64,000 nucleotides of DNA from Nitrosomonas marina (GCF_900110145.1 NZ_FOCP01000005.1:124001-188000), one strand, 5' to 3'. Shown: positions 8,936 through 19,054, counted from the stretch's first letter. Program-made: numbers and translations. The notes: a model not told the origin generated them from the letters alone.

Positions 8936-9850
8936 ATGGCAAATATCGGTTTTATCGGTCTTGGTATTATGGGAAAACCCATGGCATGGCACTTGCTACA
9001 AAGCGAGCATACCGTATATCTTCACACACGTAGCGGCGTACCGGATGATCTTGTCTCGAGTGGCGGAATTGCCTGTGCTACCCCTATGGAATTGGCGCAG
9101 CATGCGGATATAATCATCATGATGCTGCCTGATACACCGGATGTTGAAACTGTGTTGTTTGGTGACAGTGGTGTTGTCACCGGATTGCTTGCTGAATCCA
9201 GTCAACCGGTCACACGACGCGTGATCATAGACATGAGTACAATTTCACCGCTGGCTACGCGAACATTCGCATCAAAAATCAATGAACTCAACCACGATTA
9301 TGTCGACGCACCTGTTTCAGGTGGTGATATCGGCGCACAAAAAGCCGCGTTAACAATCATGGTTGGTGCCGAAAAGGAAGTTTTTGACCGTATCAAGCCT
9401 GTTCTAGAGTTAATGGGAAAACAGGTCACCCTGATCGGCGGGATCGGTTCTGGGCAAATTTGCAAGATTGCTAACCAGATTATTGTCTCACTGACTATCG
9501 AAGCTGTAGGGGAAGCACTTTTATTTGTCTCCAGAGCCGGGGCTGATCCTCAAAAAGTTCGGCAGGCTTTAATGGGCGGTTTTGCCGGATCACGTGTTCT
9601 TGAAGTTCACGGTGAACGAATGATTGAACGTTGTTTCGATCCCGGGTTCAAAATTGAACTCCAGCAGAAAGATCTGGATATCGTGCTTGCCAGTGCTTCG
9701 ACACTTGGCATCGCCCTGCCTAACACCGCGACGGTTAACGCGCTTTATAATGCGTGCATCGCACATGGCGGCGCCAAATGGGATAATTCGGCCATAGTAA
9801 AAATGCTGGAAAAGCTGGCAAATCATGAAATAACAAAACACAATGATTAA
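8936..9850 (+). CDS. garR: 2-hydroxy-3-oxopropionate (tartronate semialdehyde) reductase
   Basis: 304-residue beta-hydroxyacid dehydrogenase that would reduce tartronate semialdehyde to glycerate. The Rossmann motif GFIGLGIMGKPMAWHLL starts near residue 5, the substrate motif DAPVSGGDIGAQKAALTIM is mid-protein, and the catalytic-lysine segment GSGQICKIANQI follows. The start at 8936 places the dinucleotide fold at the N-terminus as in the family; a longer frame back to 8795 would overlap the divergent lipoprotein gene. 3-hydroxyisobutyrate dehydrogenase is the close alternative. The glycolate oxidase genes immediately downstream (24 bases) favour the glyoxylate-glycerate route, which would also need glyoxylate carboligase from elsewhere. 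Confidence 0.85.
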   Translation: MANIGFIGLGIMGKPMAWHLLQSEHTVYLHTRSGVPDDLVSSGGIACATPMELAQHADIIIMMLPDTPDVETVLFGDSGVVTGLLAESSQPVTRRVIIDMSTISPLATRTFASKINELNHDYVDAPVSGGDIGAQKAALTIMVGAEKEVFDRIKPVLELMGKQVTLIGGIGSGQICKIANQIIVSLTIEAVGEALLFVSRAGADPQKVRQALMGGFAGSRVLEVHGERMIERCFDPGFKIELQQKDLDIVLASASTLGIALPNTATVNALYNACIAHGGAKWDNSAIVKMLEKLANHEITKHND

Positions 9851-9874
9851 TCTTTTTTTCGTCCACTGCAAAAC

Positions 9875-11326
9875 ATGTCTACCGATTTAGTCAAGAAACT
9901 GCGAACATTTCTACCTGTAGAATCGGTGTTGCACGAAAAGGAAGACCTCAAACCGTATGAATGTGACGGTTTGTCTGCTTACCGGCAAACGCCCATGATT
10001 GTCGTATTGCCACAAACGGAAACAGAAATCGTTCAAATTCTTAAACTATGTCATGCAACAAGTACGCCGATTGTTGCACGTGGTGCAGGTACGGGACTTT
10101 CAGGCGGCGCATTGCCGCACGCCAAAGGTATATTAATGTCTCTTGCTAAATTAAACCGTATTCTGGAGATAGACCCGCTTGCACGGACCGCACGTGTCCA
10201 GCCGGGTGTTCGAAATCTTGCTATCAGTGATACGGCAAGACCACACGGCCTTTATTACGCGCCAGACCCATCATCGCAGATTGCCTGTTCTATCGGTGGC
10301 AATGTTGCGGAAAACTCTGGTGGCGTGCATTGTCTGAAATACGGTTTGACCGTACACAATATTCTCAAGCTGCGCATCCTAACCATTGACGGTGAAGTTC
10401 TGGAAATAGGCAGTGACAGTCTGGATAATCCGGGTTTCGATCTGCTTGCTTTGATGACAGGCAGTGAAGGTATGCTTGGTATCGTCACCGAGATTACTGT
10501 CAGGCTGATTCCTCTCCCAGAAAAAGCGCAACTCGTCATGGCCACATTTGAGGATATTCAAAAAGCCGGCCAGGCCGTGGCCAACGTTATCGCTGCTGGC
10601 ATTATTCCGGCCGGCATGGAAATGATGGATAAAATCACTATTCACGCCGTCGAAGCATTTCTGCACGCCGGCTATGATTTAAATGCTGAAGCCGTTCTTT
10701 TATGTGAATCGGACGGCACCGCCGAAGAAGTCGCCGACGAAATCGAACGCATTCATATCATCATGAAATCCAGCGGTGCTACCCGTATCACCACATCACA
10801 GAATGAAGCAGAACGGCTGCGCTTATGGGCTGGCCGCAAGGCTGCATTTCCGGCTGCCGGCCGGGTTTCACCGGATTATTACTGCATGGACGGTACCATC
10901 CCCAGAAAACATCTGGCAAATGTGTTAAAAGGTATCGACACATTGTCACAGGAATACGGTTTACGCTGTATGAATGTATTTCACGCCGGTGACGGCAATC
11001 TGCATCCGTTGATTTTGTACGACGCCAATACACCGGGCGAACTGGAAAAAACCGAAGAATTCGGAGGAAAGATTCTGGAAATGTGTATTCATGCCGGCGG
11101 TACGATTACCGGTGAACACGGTGTCGGTATGGAAAAAATCAATCAAATGTGCACCCAGTTCGCACCTGATGAATTGAGCCTGTTTCACGGTGTCAAAGCC
11201 GCTTTTGACCCACAGGGCCTGCTGAATCCTGGAAAAGCTGTACCGACACTGCATCGTTGCGCAGAACTCGGCGCCATGCATGTGCACAGTGGCTCGGAAA
11301 AATTTCCCGATTTGCCTCGCTTTTGA
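9875..11326 (+). CDS. glcD: Glycolate oxidase subunit GlcD (FAD)
   Basis: 483-residue FAD-linked catalytic subunit of glycolate dehydrogenase, which oxidises glycolate to glyoxylate. The PCMH-type FAD domain shows VARGAGTGLSGGALPH and IGGNVAENSGGVHCLKYG; the C-terminal domain has HAGDGNLHPLILYD and TGEHGVGMEKI, typical of GlcD and D-lactate dehydrogenase relatives. Together with GlcE and GlcF it should form a membrane-associated complex passing electrons to the quinone pool. In a Calvin-cycle organism it removes 2-phosphoglycolate-derived glycolate. Confidence 0.93.
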   Translation: MSTDLVKKLRTFLPVESVLHEKEDLKPYECDGLSAYRQTPMIVVLPQTETEIVQILKLCHATSTPIVARGAGTGLSGGALPHAKGILMSLAKLNRILEIDPLARTARVQPGVRNLAISDTARPHGLYYAPDPSSQIACSIGGNVAENSGGVHCLKYGLTVHNILKLRILTIDGEVLEIGSDSLDNPGFDLLALMTGSEGMLGIVTEITVRLIPLPEKAQLVMATFEDIQKAGQAVANVIAAGIIPAGMEMMDKITIHAVEAFLHAGYDLNAEAVLLCESDGTAEEVADEIERIHIIMKSSGATRITTSQNEAERLRLWAGRKAAFPAAGRVSPDYYCMDGTIPRKHLANVLKGIDTLSQEYGLRCMNVFHAGDGNLHPLILYDANTPGELEKTEEFGGKILEMCIHAGGTITGEHGVGMEKINQMCTQFAPDELSLFHGVKAAFDPQGLLNPGKAVPTLHRCAELGAMHVHSGSEKFPDLPRF

Positions 11327-11345
11327 AATTATTTACACTGATTTT

Positions 11346-12422
11346 ATGCAACAGACGCTTGTTGATCAATTCTCAGAAACCGTACGGACAGCAGCAAAAG
11401 TCAGGCAGCCGCTGCATATACGCGGCGGAAACAGCAAGTCTTTTTACGGTTATCCCCCCTCAGAACAGTCCCAGGTACTGGATATTTCGACATATCAAGG
11501 CGTTACTGATTATGAGCCGACTGAACTTGTCATCACTGCACGTGCAGGTACACGAATATCAGACATTGAATCGTTATTGCATCAGCACAATCAGATGCTG
11601 GCATTCGAGCCACCATATTTTGCTGATACCGCTACTATCGGCGGATGTATAGCTGCCGGACTGTCCGGTCCGCGCCGGGCATCGGCAGGTGCCGTACGTG
11701 ATTTCGTGCTTGGGGTGCGCATACTCGATGGTACCGGACGCGATCTGCATTTTGGCGGGCAAGTAATGAAAAATGTAGCCGGTTACGATGTGTCGCGTCT
11801 GATGGTCGGTGCAATGGGTACACTCGGTGTTTTGCTTGAAGTTTCGCTTAAAGTGTTGCCGCTGCCGGCTGTTGAACAAACAATCAGTCTAAAAATGAAC
11901 GAGATGGAAGCGATTGAGTTCATGAATCGTTGGGCCGGCAAACCATTGCCTATTTCCGCTACCAGCTATGTCAATGGACAACTTTATATGCGCCTTTCCG
12001 GTGCTGAATCTGCAGTTCGTGCTGCCCATATGCAACTCGGGGGCGAAATTTTCCCTGCAGGCAACACGTTATGGAAATCAATTCGCGAACATACGTACGA
12101 TTTTTTCAAACCGTCGATACCTCTTTGGCGTCTATCTGTCAAATCTACTACGCCCCCTATTTCCTTTCCACAGACAAAACAATTGATCGAATGGAACGGG
12201 GCGCTACGTTGGCTATCCTGTCAGAAAGTACCAGCTGTGGATTCCATACGTCAGGCAGCAATAAAATACGGTGGTCATGCAACTCTTTTCCGAGGGTATT
12301 GCAGCACTGCTCCAATATTTCAGCCACTCAGCCCAGCGTTGGCGAGTATTCATCGACAGCTAAAGCAACAGTTTGATCCTGCCGGCATTCTTAACACGGG
12401 CCGTCTCTATCCAGAAATTTAA
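11346..12422 (+). CDS. glcE: Glycolate oxidase subunit GlcE (FAD-binding)
   Basis: 358-residue second FAD-binding subunit of glycolate dehydrogenase. PCMH FAD motifs are IRGGNSKSFYG and TIGGCIAAGLSGPRR, followed by GGQVMKNVAGYDVSRLMVG. The start at 11346 (MQQTLVDQFSE) begins 19 bases after the glcD stop; a longer frame from 11280 would overlap glcD without conserved sequence. The length and the C-terminal FDPAGILNTGRLYPE ending match the family. Confidence 0.92.
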   Translation: MQQTLVDQFSETVRTAAKVRQPLHIRGGNSKSFYGYPPSEQSQVLDISTYQGVTDYEPTELVITARAGTRISDIESLLHQHNQMLAFEPPYFADTATIGGCIAAGLSGPRRASAGAVRDFVLGVRILDGTGRDLHFGGQVMKNVAGYDVSRLMVGAMGTLGVLLEVSLKVLPLPAVEQTISLKMNEMEAIEFMNRWAGKPLPISATSYVNGQLYMRLSGAESAVRAAHMQLGGEIFPAGNTLWKSIREHTYDFFKPSIPLWRLSVKSTTPPISFPQTKQLIEWNGALRWLSCQKVPAVDSIRQAAIKYGGHATLFRGYCSTAPIFQPLSPALASIHRQLKQQFDPAGILNTGRLYPEI

Positions 12423-12435
12423 AAATTAAACACTC

Positions 12436-13680
12436 ATGCAAACCAGACTCGCCGACTTCATAAAAAATTCTCCGCAGGGAAAAGAAGCAGACGCCATCTT
12501 GCGCAGCTGCGTCCATTGCGGATTCTGTCTGGCCACTTGTCCGACCTACCAACTGCTCGGTGACGAACTCGACAGTCCGCGCGGTCGTATTTATTTGATG
12601 AAGCAAATGCTAGAAGGCCAGCCTGTTAGCTGGAAAACCCAGTTACACCTTGACCGGTGTTTGACCTGCCGCGCATGCGAATCCACCTGTCCATCCGGAG
12701 TACGATATGCCGAACTAGTCGATATCAGCAGAGATTTAGTTGAAAAACAGGTAAAACGCCCTGCCGGGAAAAAAATGCTGCGCTACCTGTTACGCAAGAT
12801 TTTACCAAATCCTTTATTGTTCAAACCTCTGATCAAGAGCGGTCGATTCATGCGCCCGCTGTTACCGTCGGGTTTGAAAAAAAAGATACCCACAATACGC
12901 AAATCTCAAAGACAATGGCCGGCTGCACGTCACAGACGCAAAATGATGGTACTCGAAGGCTGCGTTCAACCAACATTATCGCCTGACATCAATCCGGCCA
13001 CCGCCCGAGTTCTGGACACGCTGGGTATTTCACTGATCACGACCGCACAATCCGGCTGCTGCGGCGCGCTTGCCTACCATTTGAATGCACAGGCTGAAGG
13101 TGTAAAAGCCATGCGCAAAAACATTGATGCCTGGTGGCCATTTATTGAACGTAATGAGATTGAAGCAATCGTTATGACTGCGAGCGGATGCGGCGTCACC
13201 GTCAAGGAATACGGTCATATTCTGCGCCACGATCCAGCATATGCAAATAAAGCCGCACGTATATCAGCGATTACCAAAGATATCAGCGAAATTCTTGCAA
13301 CCGAAAAAGAATCTCTCAAACTCCTTTTAAACAAGCATAAATCTGGCTCAATTAGCCCCAGGATCGCGTTTCATTCTCCCTGCACACTCCAACATGGCCA
13401 GCAGGTTCGCGGTCTGGCAGAGCAAATTCTGCTGGCTGCCGGCTTTCAACTCACCAGTGTACCCGATGGCCATCTTTGCTGCGGATCCGCTGGAACATAT
13501 TCCATTTTGCAGCCTGAGCTGTCACAACAATTGCTTAAAAACAAGGTAACCGCACTCGAGTCCGACCAGCCAACAGAAATCGCTACTGCCAATATCGGCT
13601 GCCTGACGCATCTGCAAAACGGCACAAAACTGCCGGTTCGGCACTGGATTGAGTTGCTGGATGAACAGCTGTCCCAGTGA
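12436..13680 (+). CDS. glcF: Glycolate oxidase iron-sulfur subunit GlcF
   Basis: 414-residue electron-transfer subunit. Two 4Fe-4S motifs lie near the N-terminus: CVHCGFCLATCP and CLTCRACESTCPSG. Two CCG-type cysteine-rich domains follow, with GCCGALAYHLNAQAEG and later HLCCGSAGTYSILQPEL. It passes electrons from GlcD/GlcE towards quinone. It is last in the garR-glcDEF run, 13 bases after glcE. Confidence 0.93.
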   Translation: MQTRLADFIKNSPQGKEADAILRSCVHCGFCLATCPTYQLLGDELDSPRGRIYLMKQMLEGQPVSWKTQLHLDRCLTCRACESTCPSGVRYAELVDISRDLVEKQVKRPAGKKMLRYLLRKILPNPLLFKPLIKSGRFMRPLLPSGLKKKIPTIRKSQRQWPAARHRRKMMVLEGCVQPTLSPDINPATARVLDTLGISLITTAQSGCCGALAYHLNAQAEGVKAMRKNIDAWWPFIERNEIEAIVMTASGCGVTVKEYGHILRHDPAYANKAARISAITKDISEILATEKESLKLLLNKHKSGSISPRIAFHSPCTLQHGQQVRGLAEQILLAAGFQLTSVPDGHLCCGSAGTYSILQPELSQQLLKNKVTALESDQPTEIATANIGCLTHLQNGTKLPVRHWIELLDEQLSQ

Positions 13681-13987
13681 TATTGGGTCGCTTTCATCAG
13701 CACTTTACGCCTGACATTCGTCACGAATTCTTATAATTTATGACGTTGTCAACTTTTCACCCCGTAGAAACTATTCCAGATCCAGTGATCCTATACAGAA
13801 AAGAAAAGCAGCGTTTTTTCTCAACCAATACGGAGCAACGAGACAATTTTTACAGTAAACCATTTCTATTGACATAGCACAGCCGCCATTCAAAAACCCC
13901 ACATATCCGAGACAAATTCTTCTCTTCACATTATTCCACCGCACGACTCAGTGTATAATTTACAGTAGATGTTTTTTGTATTTTGCA
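13681..13987. other. Intergenic region with pcnB promoter candidate
   Basis: About 300 bases between glcF and pcnB with no coding frame. A perfect TATAAT is at 13954-13959, with a weak TTATTC 17 bases upstream (13931-13936). It is the best promoter candidate for pcnB and would leave a leader of about 25 bases. No terminator hairpin with a T-run is evident after glcF. Confidence 0.4.
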
Positions 13988-15385
13988 ATGATTCGAAAAT
14001 TTTTCAACCAAGTCTTTAAACGAAAAATCGCAACTGGAACTGCCAACCTGAAGCTACGCATAATACCGTTCAGCAAGCATGGAATTAACCGTAACCAGAT
14101 CAGTCCATGTGCACTCAAAACCGCGCATGAGCTGCAAAAAGCCGGTTTTTCCGCATTTATTGTCGGTGGTGCTGTAAGAGATATATTACTTGGTCTCAAA
14201 CCAAAGGATTTTGACATTGCCACGAATGCTACACCTGAACAAGCCCGTTGCCTGTTCAGACGTTCTCGCATTATTGGTCGGCGCTTTCGCTTACTGCATG
14301 TTATGTGCGGAAACGAAACAGTGGAAGTATCGACATTCAGGGGGCCATTACCCGATAGTGACACGCTTACAGAAGTAAAAACCTACACAGATCAACATGG
14401 CCGATTGCTACGGGATAATGTATTCGGCAGCCAGGAGGAAGATGCTGTGCGGCGCGATTTTACTCTGAATGCACTTTTTTACGATCCGTTCAGTGAAGAA
14501 ATTTACGATTACCTCGATGGCTACACTGATCTTAAAGCGCAAACTCTGCGCATTATTGGCGATCCGGTAACCCGCTATCGAGAAGATCCCGTACGCATGC
14601 TCAGAGCAGTACGACTGGCGGCCAAACTAGATATGCAGATCGATTCCAGTACCGCTAAGCCCATAGGTGACCTGGCACCGTTACTACAAAACGTACCGCC
14701 TGCTCGACTACTGGACGAAATGTTAAAGCTGCTATTGTCAGGTCACGCACTTTCATGTGTTGTCGATCTGCGTCAGCGCGGTCTGCATCACGGTTTATTG
14801 CCTATGCTGGATGTTATTTTGGAACAACCGTTGGGTGAACGTTTTATCACTCTTGCCCTAAAAAATACTGACGATAGAATTCAACAGGGTAAGCACGTAT
14901 CACCAGCTTTTTTATTTGCATCATTATTGTGGCACGAAGTCCTGGCGACATGGAACAGCTACAAAAATTCCGGAGAAAATCCACTTACAGCACTATATCG
15001 GGCGATTAATGATGTGTTATCCAAACAGCAAAAAAATCTGGCTATACCGCGCCGTTTCAGTACAACCATTACAGAAATCTGGTCAATGCAGCCGAGATTT
15101 GAATCGAGAGTTGGTCGCAAACCTTTCCGGCTGGTTGCTCACCCACGCATTCGCGCCGCGTACGATTTTATGCTGCTGCGTTGTGAAAGTGGAGAAATAA
15201 GCCAGGAACTGGCTACATGGTGGACGGATTTTATGTCTGCTGATATGGACACACGGCAAAAAATGATTCCAAAACCGGTTTCAACCAGAAAGCGAAAAAA
15301 CCGCTCTCGCCGGAAACCATCATCTCACAATGCTTCTACAGATCATACACTTGCCTCGACCGGAAAAACTAAAGACACGCTTTAA
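13988..15385 (+). CDS. pcnB: Poly(A) polymerase I
   Basis: 465-residue class II nucleotidyltransferase that adds 3' poly(A) tails to RNA and promotes its decay. The head domain has FIVGGAVRDILLGLKPKDFD with the Gly-Gly-x3-Asp and Asp-x-Asp catalytic elements, then VRRDFTLNALFYD and REDPVRMLRAVRLAAKL. The C-terminus is basic (TRKRKNRSRRKPSSH), as in bacterial poly(A) polymerases and unlike shorter CCA-adding enzymes. I use the ATG at 13988; a TTG at 13976 is in frame. folK begins 2 bases after the stop, the usual pcnB-folK arrangement. Confidence 0.9.
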   Translation: MIRKFFNQVFKRKIATGTANLKLRIIPFSKHGINRNQISPCALKTAHELQKAGFSAFIVGGAVRDILLGLKPKDFDIATNATPEQARCLFRRSRIIGRRFRLLHVMCGNETVEVSTFRGPLPDSDTLTEVKTYTDQHGRLLRDNVFGSQEEDAVRRDFTLNALFYDPFSEEIYDYLDGYTDLKAQTLRIIGDPVTRYREDPVRMLRAVRLAAKLDMQIDSSTAKPIGDLAPLLQNVPPARLLDEMLKLLLSGHALSCVVDLRQRGLHHGLLPMLDVILEQPLGERFITLALKNTDDRIQQGKHVSPAFLFASLLWHEVLATWNSYKNSGENPLTALYRAINDVLSKQQKNLAIPRRFSTTITEIWSMQPRFESRVGRKPFRLVAHPRIRAAYDFMLLRCESGEISQELATWWTDFMSADMDTRQKMIPKPVSTRKRKNRSRRKPSSHNASTDHTLASTGKTKDTL

Positions 15386-15387
15386 CA

Positions 15388-15894
15388 ATGCTGCAAACTG
15401 ATACACAATATAATACTGCTTATATCGCTTTAGGCAGCAACCTTGACAACCCCTGCGAGCAGATAAGTTCTGCTTATCTAGAGATTGACGCATTGCCTGG
15501 AACATCTTTAATACAACACTCTTCATTGTATAAAAGCGCTCCCATCGCGCAACAAAAGCAACCGGACTATATCAATGCAGTTGCAAAAATCACAACTGTT
15601 CTAACACCTCTGGAGCTACTGGATACGTTACTGTCTATTGAATTGCAGCATGGCCGCGTGCGTGAATACCGCAACGCGCCTCGTACACTTGATCTGGACA
15701 TTCTGCTTTATGGTGCTATGCAAATAAACAGCAGCCATCTGACGATACCGCATCCACGCATGATACAACGTGCCTTTGTCCTGCAACCATTAATGGAAAT
15801 CTCTCCGGATTGTTGCATTCCGGGACATGGTAAAATCAGCCAACTGGTTGTCGCATGCTCCGATCAGGTCATATCGCGGCTGAATTATTCCTAG
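15388..15894 (+). CDS. folK: 2-amino-4-hydroxy-6-hydroxymethyldihydropteridine pyrophosphokinase
   Basis: 168-residue HPPK of folate synthesis, transferring pyrophosphate from ATP to 6-hydroxymethyl-dihydropterin. Family motifs are ALGSNLDNP at the N-terminus, the RNAPRTLDLDILLYG metal-binding segment and IPHPRMIQRAFVLQPL. It starts 2 bases after pcnB, suggesting translational coupling. Length is normal. Confidence 0.93.
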   Translation: MLQTDTQYNTAYIALGSNLDNPCEQISSAYLEIDALPGTSLIQHSSLYKSAPIAQQKQPDYINAVAKITTVLTPLELLDTLLSIELQHGRVREYRNAPRTLDLDILLYGAMQINSSHLTIPHPRMIQRAFVLQPLMEISPDCCIPGHGKISQLVVACSDQVISRLNYS

Positions 15895-15959
15895 TCAAAC
15901 ATTTTTTTGAATCATATCATTTTTTACCCACATAAATCCTTTAAAATCAAGCTATTTAC

Positions 15960-16754
15960 ATGAGAACTTCTATCAGCTCTCTACAGAAAATACATCAAAA
16001 TGGCGAGAAATTCACCGTGTTGACCTGCTATGATGCGACTTTTTCTCACGTGCTAGAAGCATGCGGTGTTGACGTTCTGCTGGTAGGCGATTCACTGGGA
16101 AATGTCATTCAAGGAGAAGAAACGACCTTATCTGTTACACTAGAGCAAATAATATATCATACCCGTTGTGTTGCTCGTGGTGCCAAAAAAGCCTTTATCA
16201 TGACTGATATGCCCTTTGGCACAGCACAACTATCACCTGAATGCACATTTGATAACGCGTGCCAAATTATGGCAGCAGGCGCCCAGATGGTTAAAATCGA
16301 GGGTGGCCGCATTATGACAGACACAATTCAATTTCTAACACAACGTGGTATACCGGTTTGTGCCCATATAGGCCTGACACCACAGTCGATTCACCAATTG
16401 GGCGGCTACAAAATCCAGGGTAATACAGAAAGATCAGCAAGTCGTTTATTAAGTGAAGCCAAGTCACTTGAGCAATCCGGTGCAGCAATGTTGCTAATGG
16501 AATTGGTTCCAGCACCGCTCGCCAAGAAAATAACTGCGTCCATATCAATTCCTACAATCGGAATTGGTGCGGGTGCAAATTGCACCGCTCAAGTACTTGT
16601 TTTACATGACATGCTTGGTTTATATCAGGATAACAAGGCCAAATTTGTCAAAAATTTTATGACCGAATCCTGCAACATTCAAGATGCGATTCGCAATTAT
16701 GTTAAGGCGGTCAAGACAGGTCAGTTTCCTGATAAAACTCACGAATACCCATAA
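15960..16754 (+). CDS. panB: 3-methyl-2-oxobutanoate hydroxymethyltransferase
   Basis: 264-residue first enzyme of pantothenate synthesis, adding a hydroxymethyl group from methylene-THF to 2-oxoisovalerate. It carries LTCYDATFSHVLEACGVDVL, VGDSLGNVIQG with the metal-binding Asp, and the IPTIGIGAGANCTAQVLV region. It is followed by panC 14 bases downstream. No panD or panE is adjacent. Confidence 0.95.
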   Translation: MRTSISSLQKIHQNGEKFTVLTCYDATFSHVLEACGVDVLLVGDSLGNVIQGEETTLSVTLEQIIYHTRCVARGAKKAFIMTDMPFGTAQLSPECTFDNACQIMAAGAQMVKIEGGRIMTDTIQFLTQRGIPVCAHIGLTPQSIHQLGGYKIQGNTERSASRLLSEAKSLEQSGAAMLLMELVPAPLAKKITASISIPTIGIGAGANCTAQVLVLHDMLGLYQDNKAKFVKNFMTESCNIQDAIRNYVKAVKTGQFPDKTHEYP

Positions 16755-16768
16755 CAGTTTATTAAAAA

Positions 16769-17614
16769 TTGAAAATTGTTGAAACCATAGCAGCGTTGCG
16801 CCATACGCTGCAAAATGAAGAGAACATTGCCTTTGTGCCTACAATGGGAAATCTGCACGACGGACATCTGGCGCTGGTTAAAAAAGCAAAAAAGGAGGCT
16901 GGTTTTGTTGTCGTCAGTATATTCGTCAATCCACTCCAGTTTTTGCCCAGCGAAGATTTTAATCAGTATCCGCGATCCTTTGAAGCCGATTGCAGACTGT
17001 TGCGCAATCTTGATGTCGATGTTGTATTTGCACCCGACGAAAAAATGCTTTTTCCGTTTCAGCAGGAAATCCTGATACGACTTCCTGCTGTTGCAGATAT
17101 GCTGGAAGGCGAGTTCCGCCCGGGTTTTTTCCAGGGTGTAGCTACCATTGTTATCAAATTTTTTAATATTATTCAACCAGATATAGCTATTTTTGGAAAA
17201 AAGGACTACCAGCAGCTGCATATTATCCGATTAATGGTGCAACAACTCAATTTTCCGATTAGAATTCTGGATACGGAAATTATTCGTGCTACTGATGGTC
17301 TTGCACTAAGCTCCCGTAATCAATACTTAAACGGACCAGAACGCCAGGAAGCCTGTCAACTTTTTCAGGTATTAAACAACATCGTTTGTGGAATAACATC
17401 CGGGCAACGCGACTTTCTATTCTTAGAAAAAGAGGCGATTGAATATCTTTCAGGAAGAGGCTGGCTTGTTGACTATGTTTCGATTGTTAATCAGCAAACC
17501 CTGTTACCGGCACGAACTGGAGAACAACAACTTGCAGTACTGGCAGCAGCAAGAATTGGAAAAACCAGGTTGATCGATAACATTGAATTTACAGTTAAAT
17601 CCGATATTGGTTGA
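16769..17614 (+). CDS. panC: Pantothenate synthetase (TTG start)
   Basis: 281-residue ATP-dependent ligase joining pantoate and beta-alanine. The HIGH-type motif is in FVPTMGNLHDGHLALVKKA, followed by VSIFVNPLQF, and the KMSKS-like region is GLALSSRNQYL. Its start is a TTG at 16769, which gives the usual MKIVET N-terminus; no in-frame ATG precedes the conserved region and the ribosome-binding site is weak. Coupling to panB translation is likely. Confidence 0.93.
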   Translation: MKIVETIAALRHTLQNEENIAFVPTMGNLHDGHLALVKKAKKEAGFVVVSIFVNPLQFLPSEDFNQYPRSFEADCRLLRNLDVDVVFAPDEKMLFPFQQEILIRLPAVADMLEGEFRPGFFQGVATIVIKFFNIIQPDIAIFGKKDYQQLHIIRLMVQQLNFPIRILDTEIIRATDGLALSSRNQYLNGPERQEACQLFQVLNNIVCGITSGQRDFLFLEKEAIEYLSGRGWLVDYVSIVNQQTLLPARTGEQQLAVLAAARIGKTRLIDNIEFTVKSDIG

Positions 17615-17689
17615 AATCTGTACCGAATACTACAGTTTTTAAAACCTGTCATTATCTGATACCGATTAAATTTTAATTAAAGTTGAATT

Positions 17690-19054
17690 ATGCAGGCATT
17701 TGATAGTTTCTGGTTAGCTTGTCTTGAACACTTTAAAAAAGAATTGAATGCACAGCAATTCAACACCTGGATCAAACCGTTACAGCTGGAAGGAAACAAC
17801 CTGGATAACTGTGCCGAAGTCGTCATTATTGCCCCCAACCGATTTGTTCTGCAATGGGTTCAAGACAATTTTATAAACCATATTAAAACCATGGCAAAAT
17901 CGCACTTTTCGCGAGAAATTCAGTTCCAGCTGAAAATCGCCGACCCGGCAACAATCAATAACAAAACCATCCGTGCAGAAAAAAAAACCCCAGTTGCAGC
18001 ACAATCTGAACGACCGAAAAGCAGTAGAAGAACACCGAGTCAGCTCAATCCTAATTTTACCTTCGATAATTTTGTAACCGGGAAAGCCAACCAGCTGGCA
18101 CGAGCAGGTGCTTTACAGGTTGCCGAATCACCAGGAATCGCATACAACCCGCTCTTTATTTATGGTGGCGTTGGTCTAGGCAAAACACATCTGATTCAGG
18201 CAATCGGCAATTCAGTTCACGAAAACAATAAACAGGCGAAAATCCGTTATGTACATGCGGAAAAATATGTTTCCGATGTCGTCAATGCCTATCAGCATAA
18301 ATCATTTGATCAGTTCAAACTCTACTACCACTCACTGGATCTTTTACTTGTCGATGACGTACAATTTTTCGGCGGTAAAAACCGTACTCAGGAAGAATTC
18401 TTTTATGCCTTTAATGCACTCATAGAAGCACATAAACAGGTTATTATCACATGTGATTCCTACCCAAAAGAAATTTCCGGATTGGAAGAACGACTAGTTT
18501 CACGTTTTGGCTGGGGTTTAACGGTAGCCATCGAACCGCCTGAGCTGGAAATGCGTGTTGCCATTTTGATTAAAAAAGCAGAACAAGAGGCATTAAAACT
18601 CGACGAAAACGTCGCTTTTTTCATTGCTAAATATATCCGTTCAAATGTACGCGAACTGGAAGGTGCATTAAAAAGGGTCATGGCCTTCTCTCGTTTTATA
18701 GAACAAGATATTACACTGGATATCGCCAAAGAAGCTTTGAAAGATCTACTTGCTGTCCAAAACCGCCAAATTTCAATTGAAAACATCCAAAAAACAGTGG
18801 CAGATTACTATAAAATAAAAGTATCCGAAATGTATTCAAAAAAAAGATCCCGCGTAGTGGCAAGACCCCGTCAAATGGCCATGGCAATTGCAAAGGAATT
18901 GACAACACTAAGCCTGCCCGATATCGGTGAAGCGTTTGGAGGCAGAGACCATACAACCGTTCTCCATGGTCATAGAAAAATCAACGAACTTCGTGCTTCT
19001 GATCCTGCAATTAGTCGAGATTACAATACACTAATGCACATTCTACGCGGCTAA
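17690..19054 (+). CDS. dnaA: Chromosomal replication initiator protein DnaA
   Basis: 454-residue AAA+ initiator that binds DnaA boxes and opens oriC. Domain I spans about 1-90, a variable linker with KKTPVAAQSERPKSSRR follows, Walker A is GGVGLGKTHLIQAIG, Walker B LLLVDDVQFF, and the DNA-binding domain IV ends with GEAFGGRDHTTVLHGHRKI. It heads dnaA-dnaN-gyrB, the usual origin-proximal order. The 75 bases between panC and dnaA hold no recognisable DnaA box. Confidence 0.97.
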   Translation: MQAFDSFWLACLEHFKKELNAQQFNTWIKPLQLEGNNLDNCAEVVIIAPNRFVLQWVQDNFINHIKTMAKSHFSREIQFQLKIADPATINNKTIRAEKKTPVAAQSERPKSSRRTPSQLNPNFTFDNFVTGKANQLARAGALQVAESPGIAYNPLFIYGGVGLGKTHLIQAIGNSVHENNKQAKIRYVHAEKYVSDVVNAYQHKSFDQFKLYYHSLDLLLVDDVQFFGGKNRTQEEFFYAFNALIEAHKQVIITCDSYPKEISGLEERLVSRFGWGLTVAIEPPELEMRVAILIKKAEQEALKLDENVAFFIAKYIRSNVRELEGALKRVMAFSRFIEQDITLDIAKEALKDLLAVQNRQISIENIQKTVADYYKIKVSEMYSKKRSRVVARPRQMAMAIAKELTTLSLPDIGEAFGGRDHTTVLHGHRKINELRASDPAISRDYNTLMHILRG

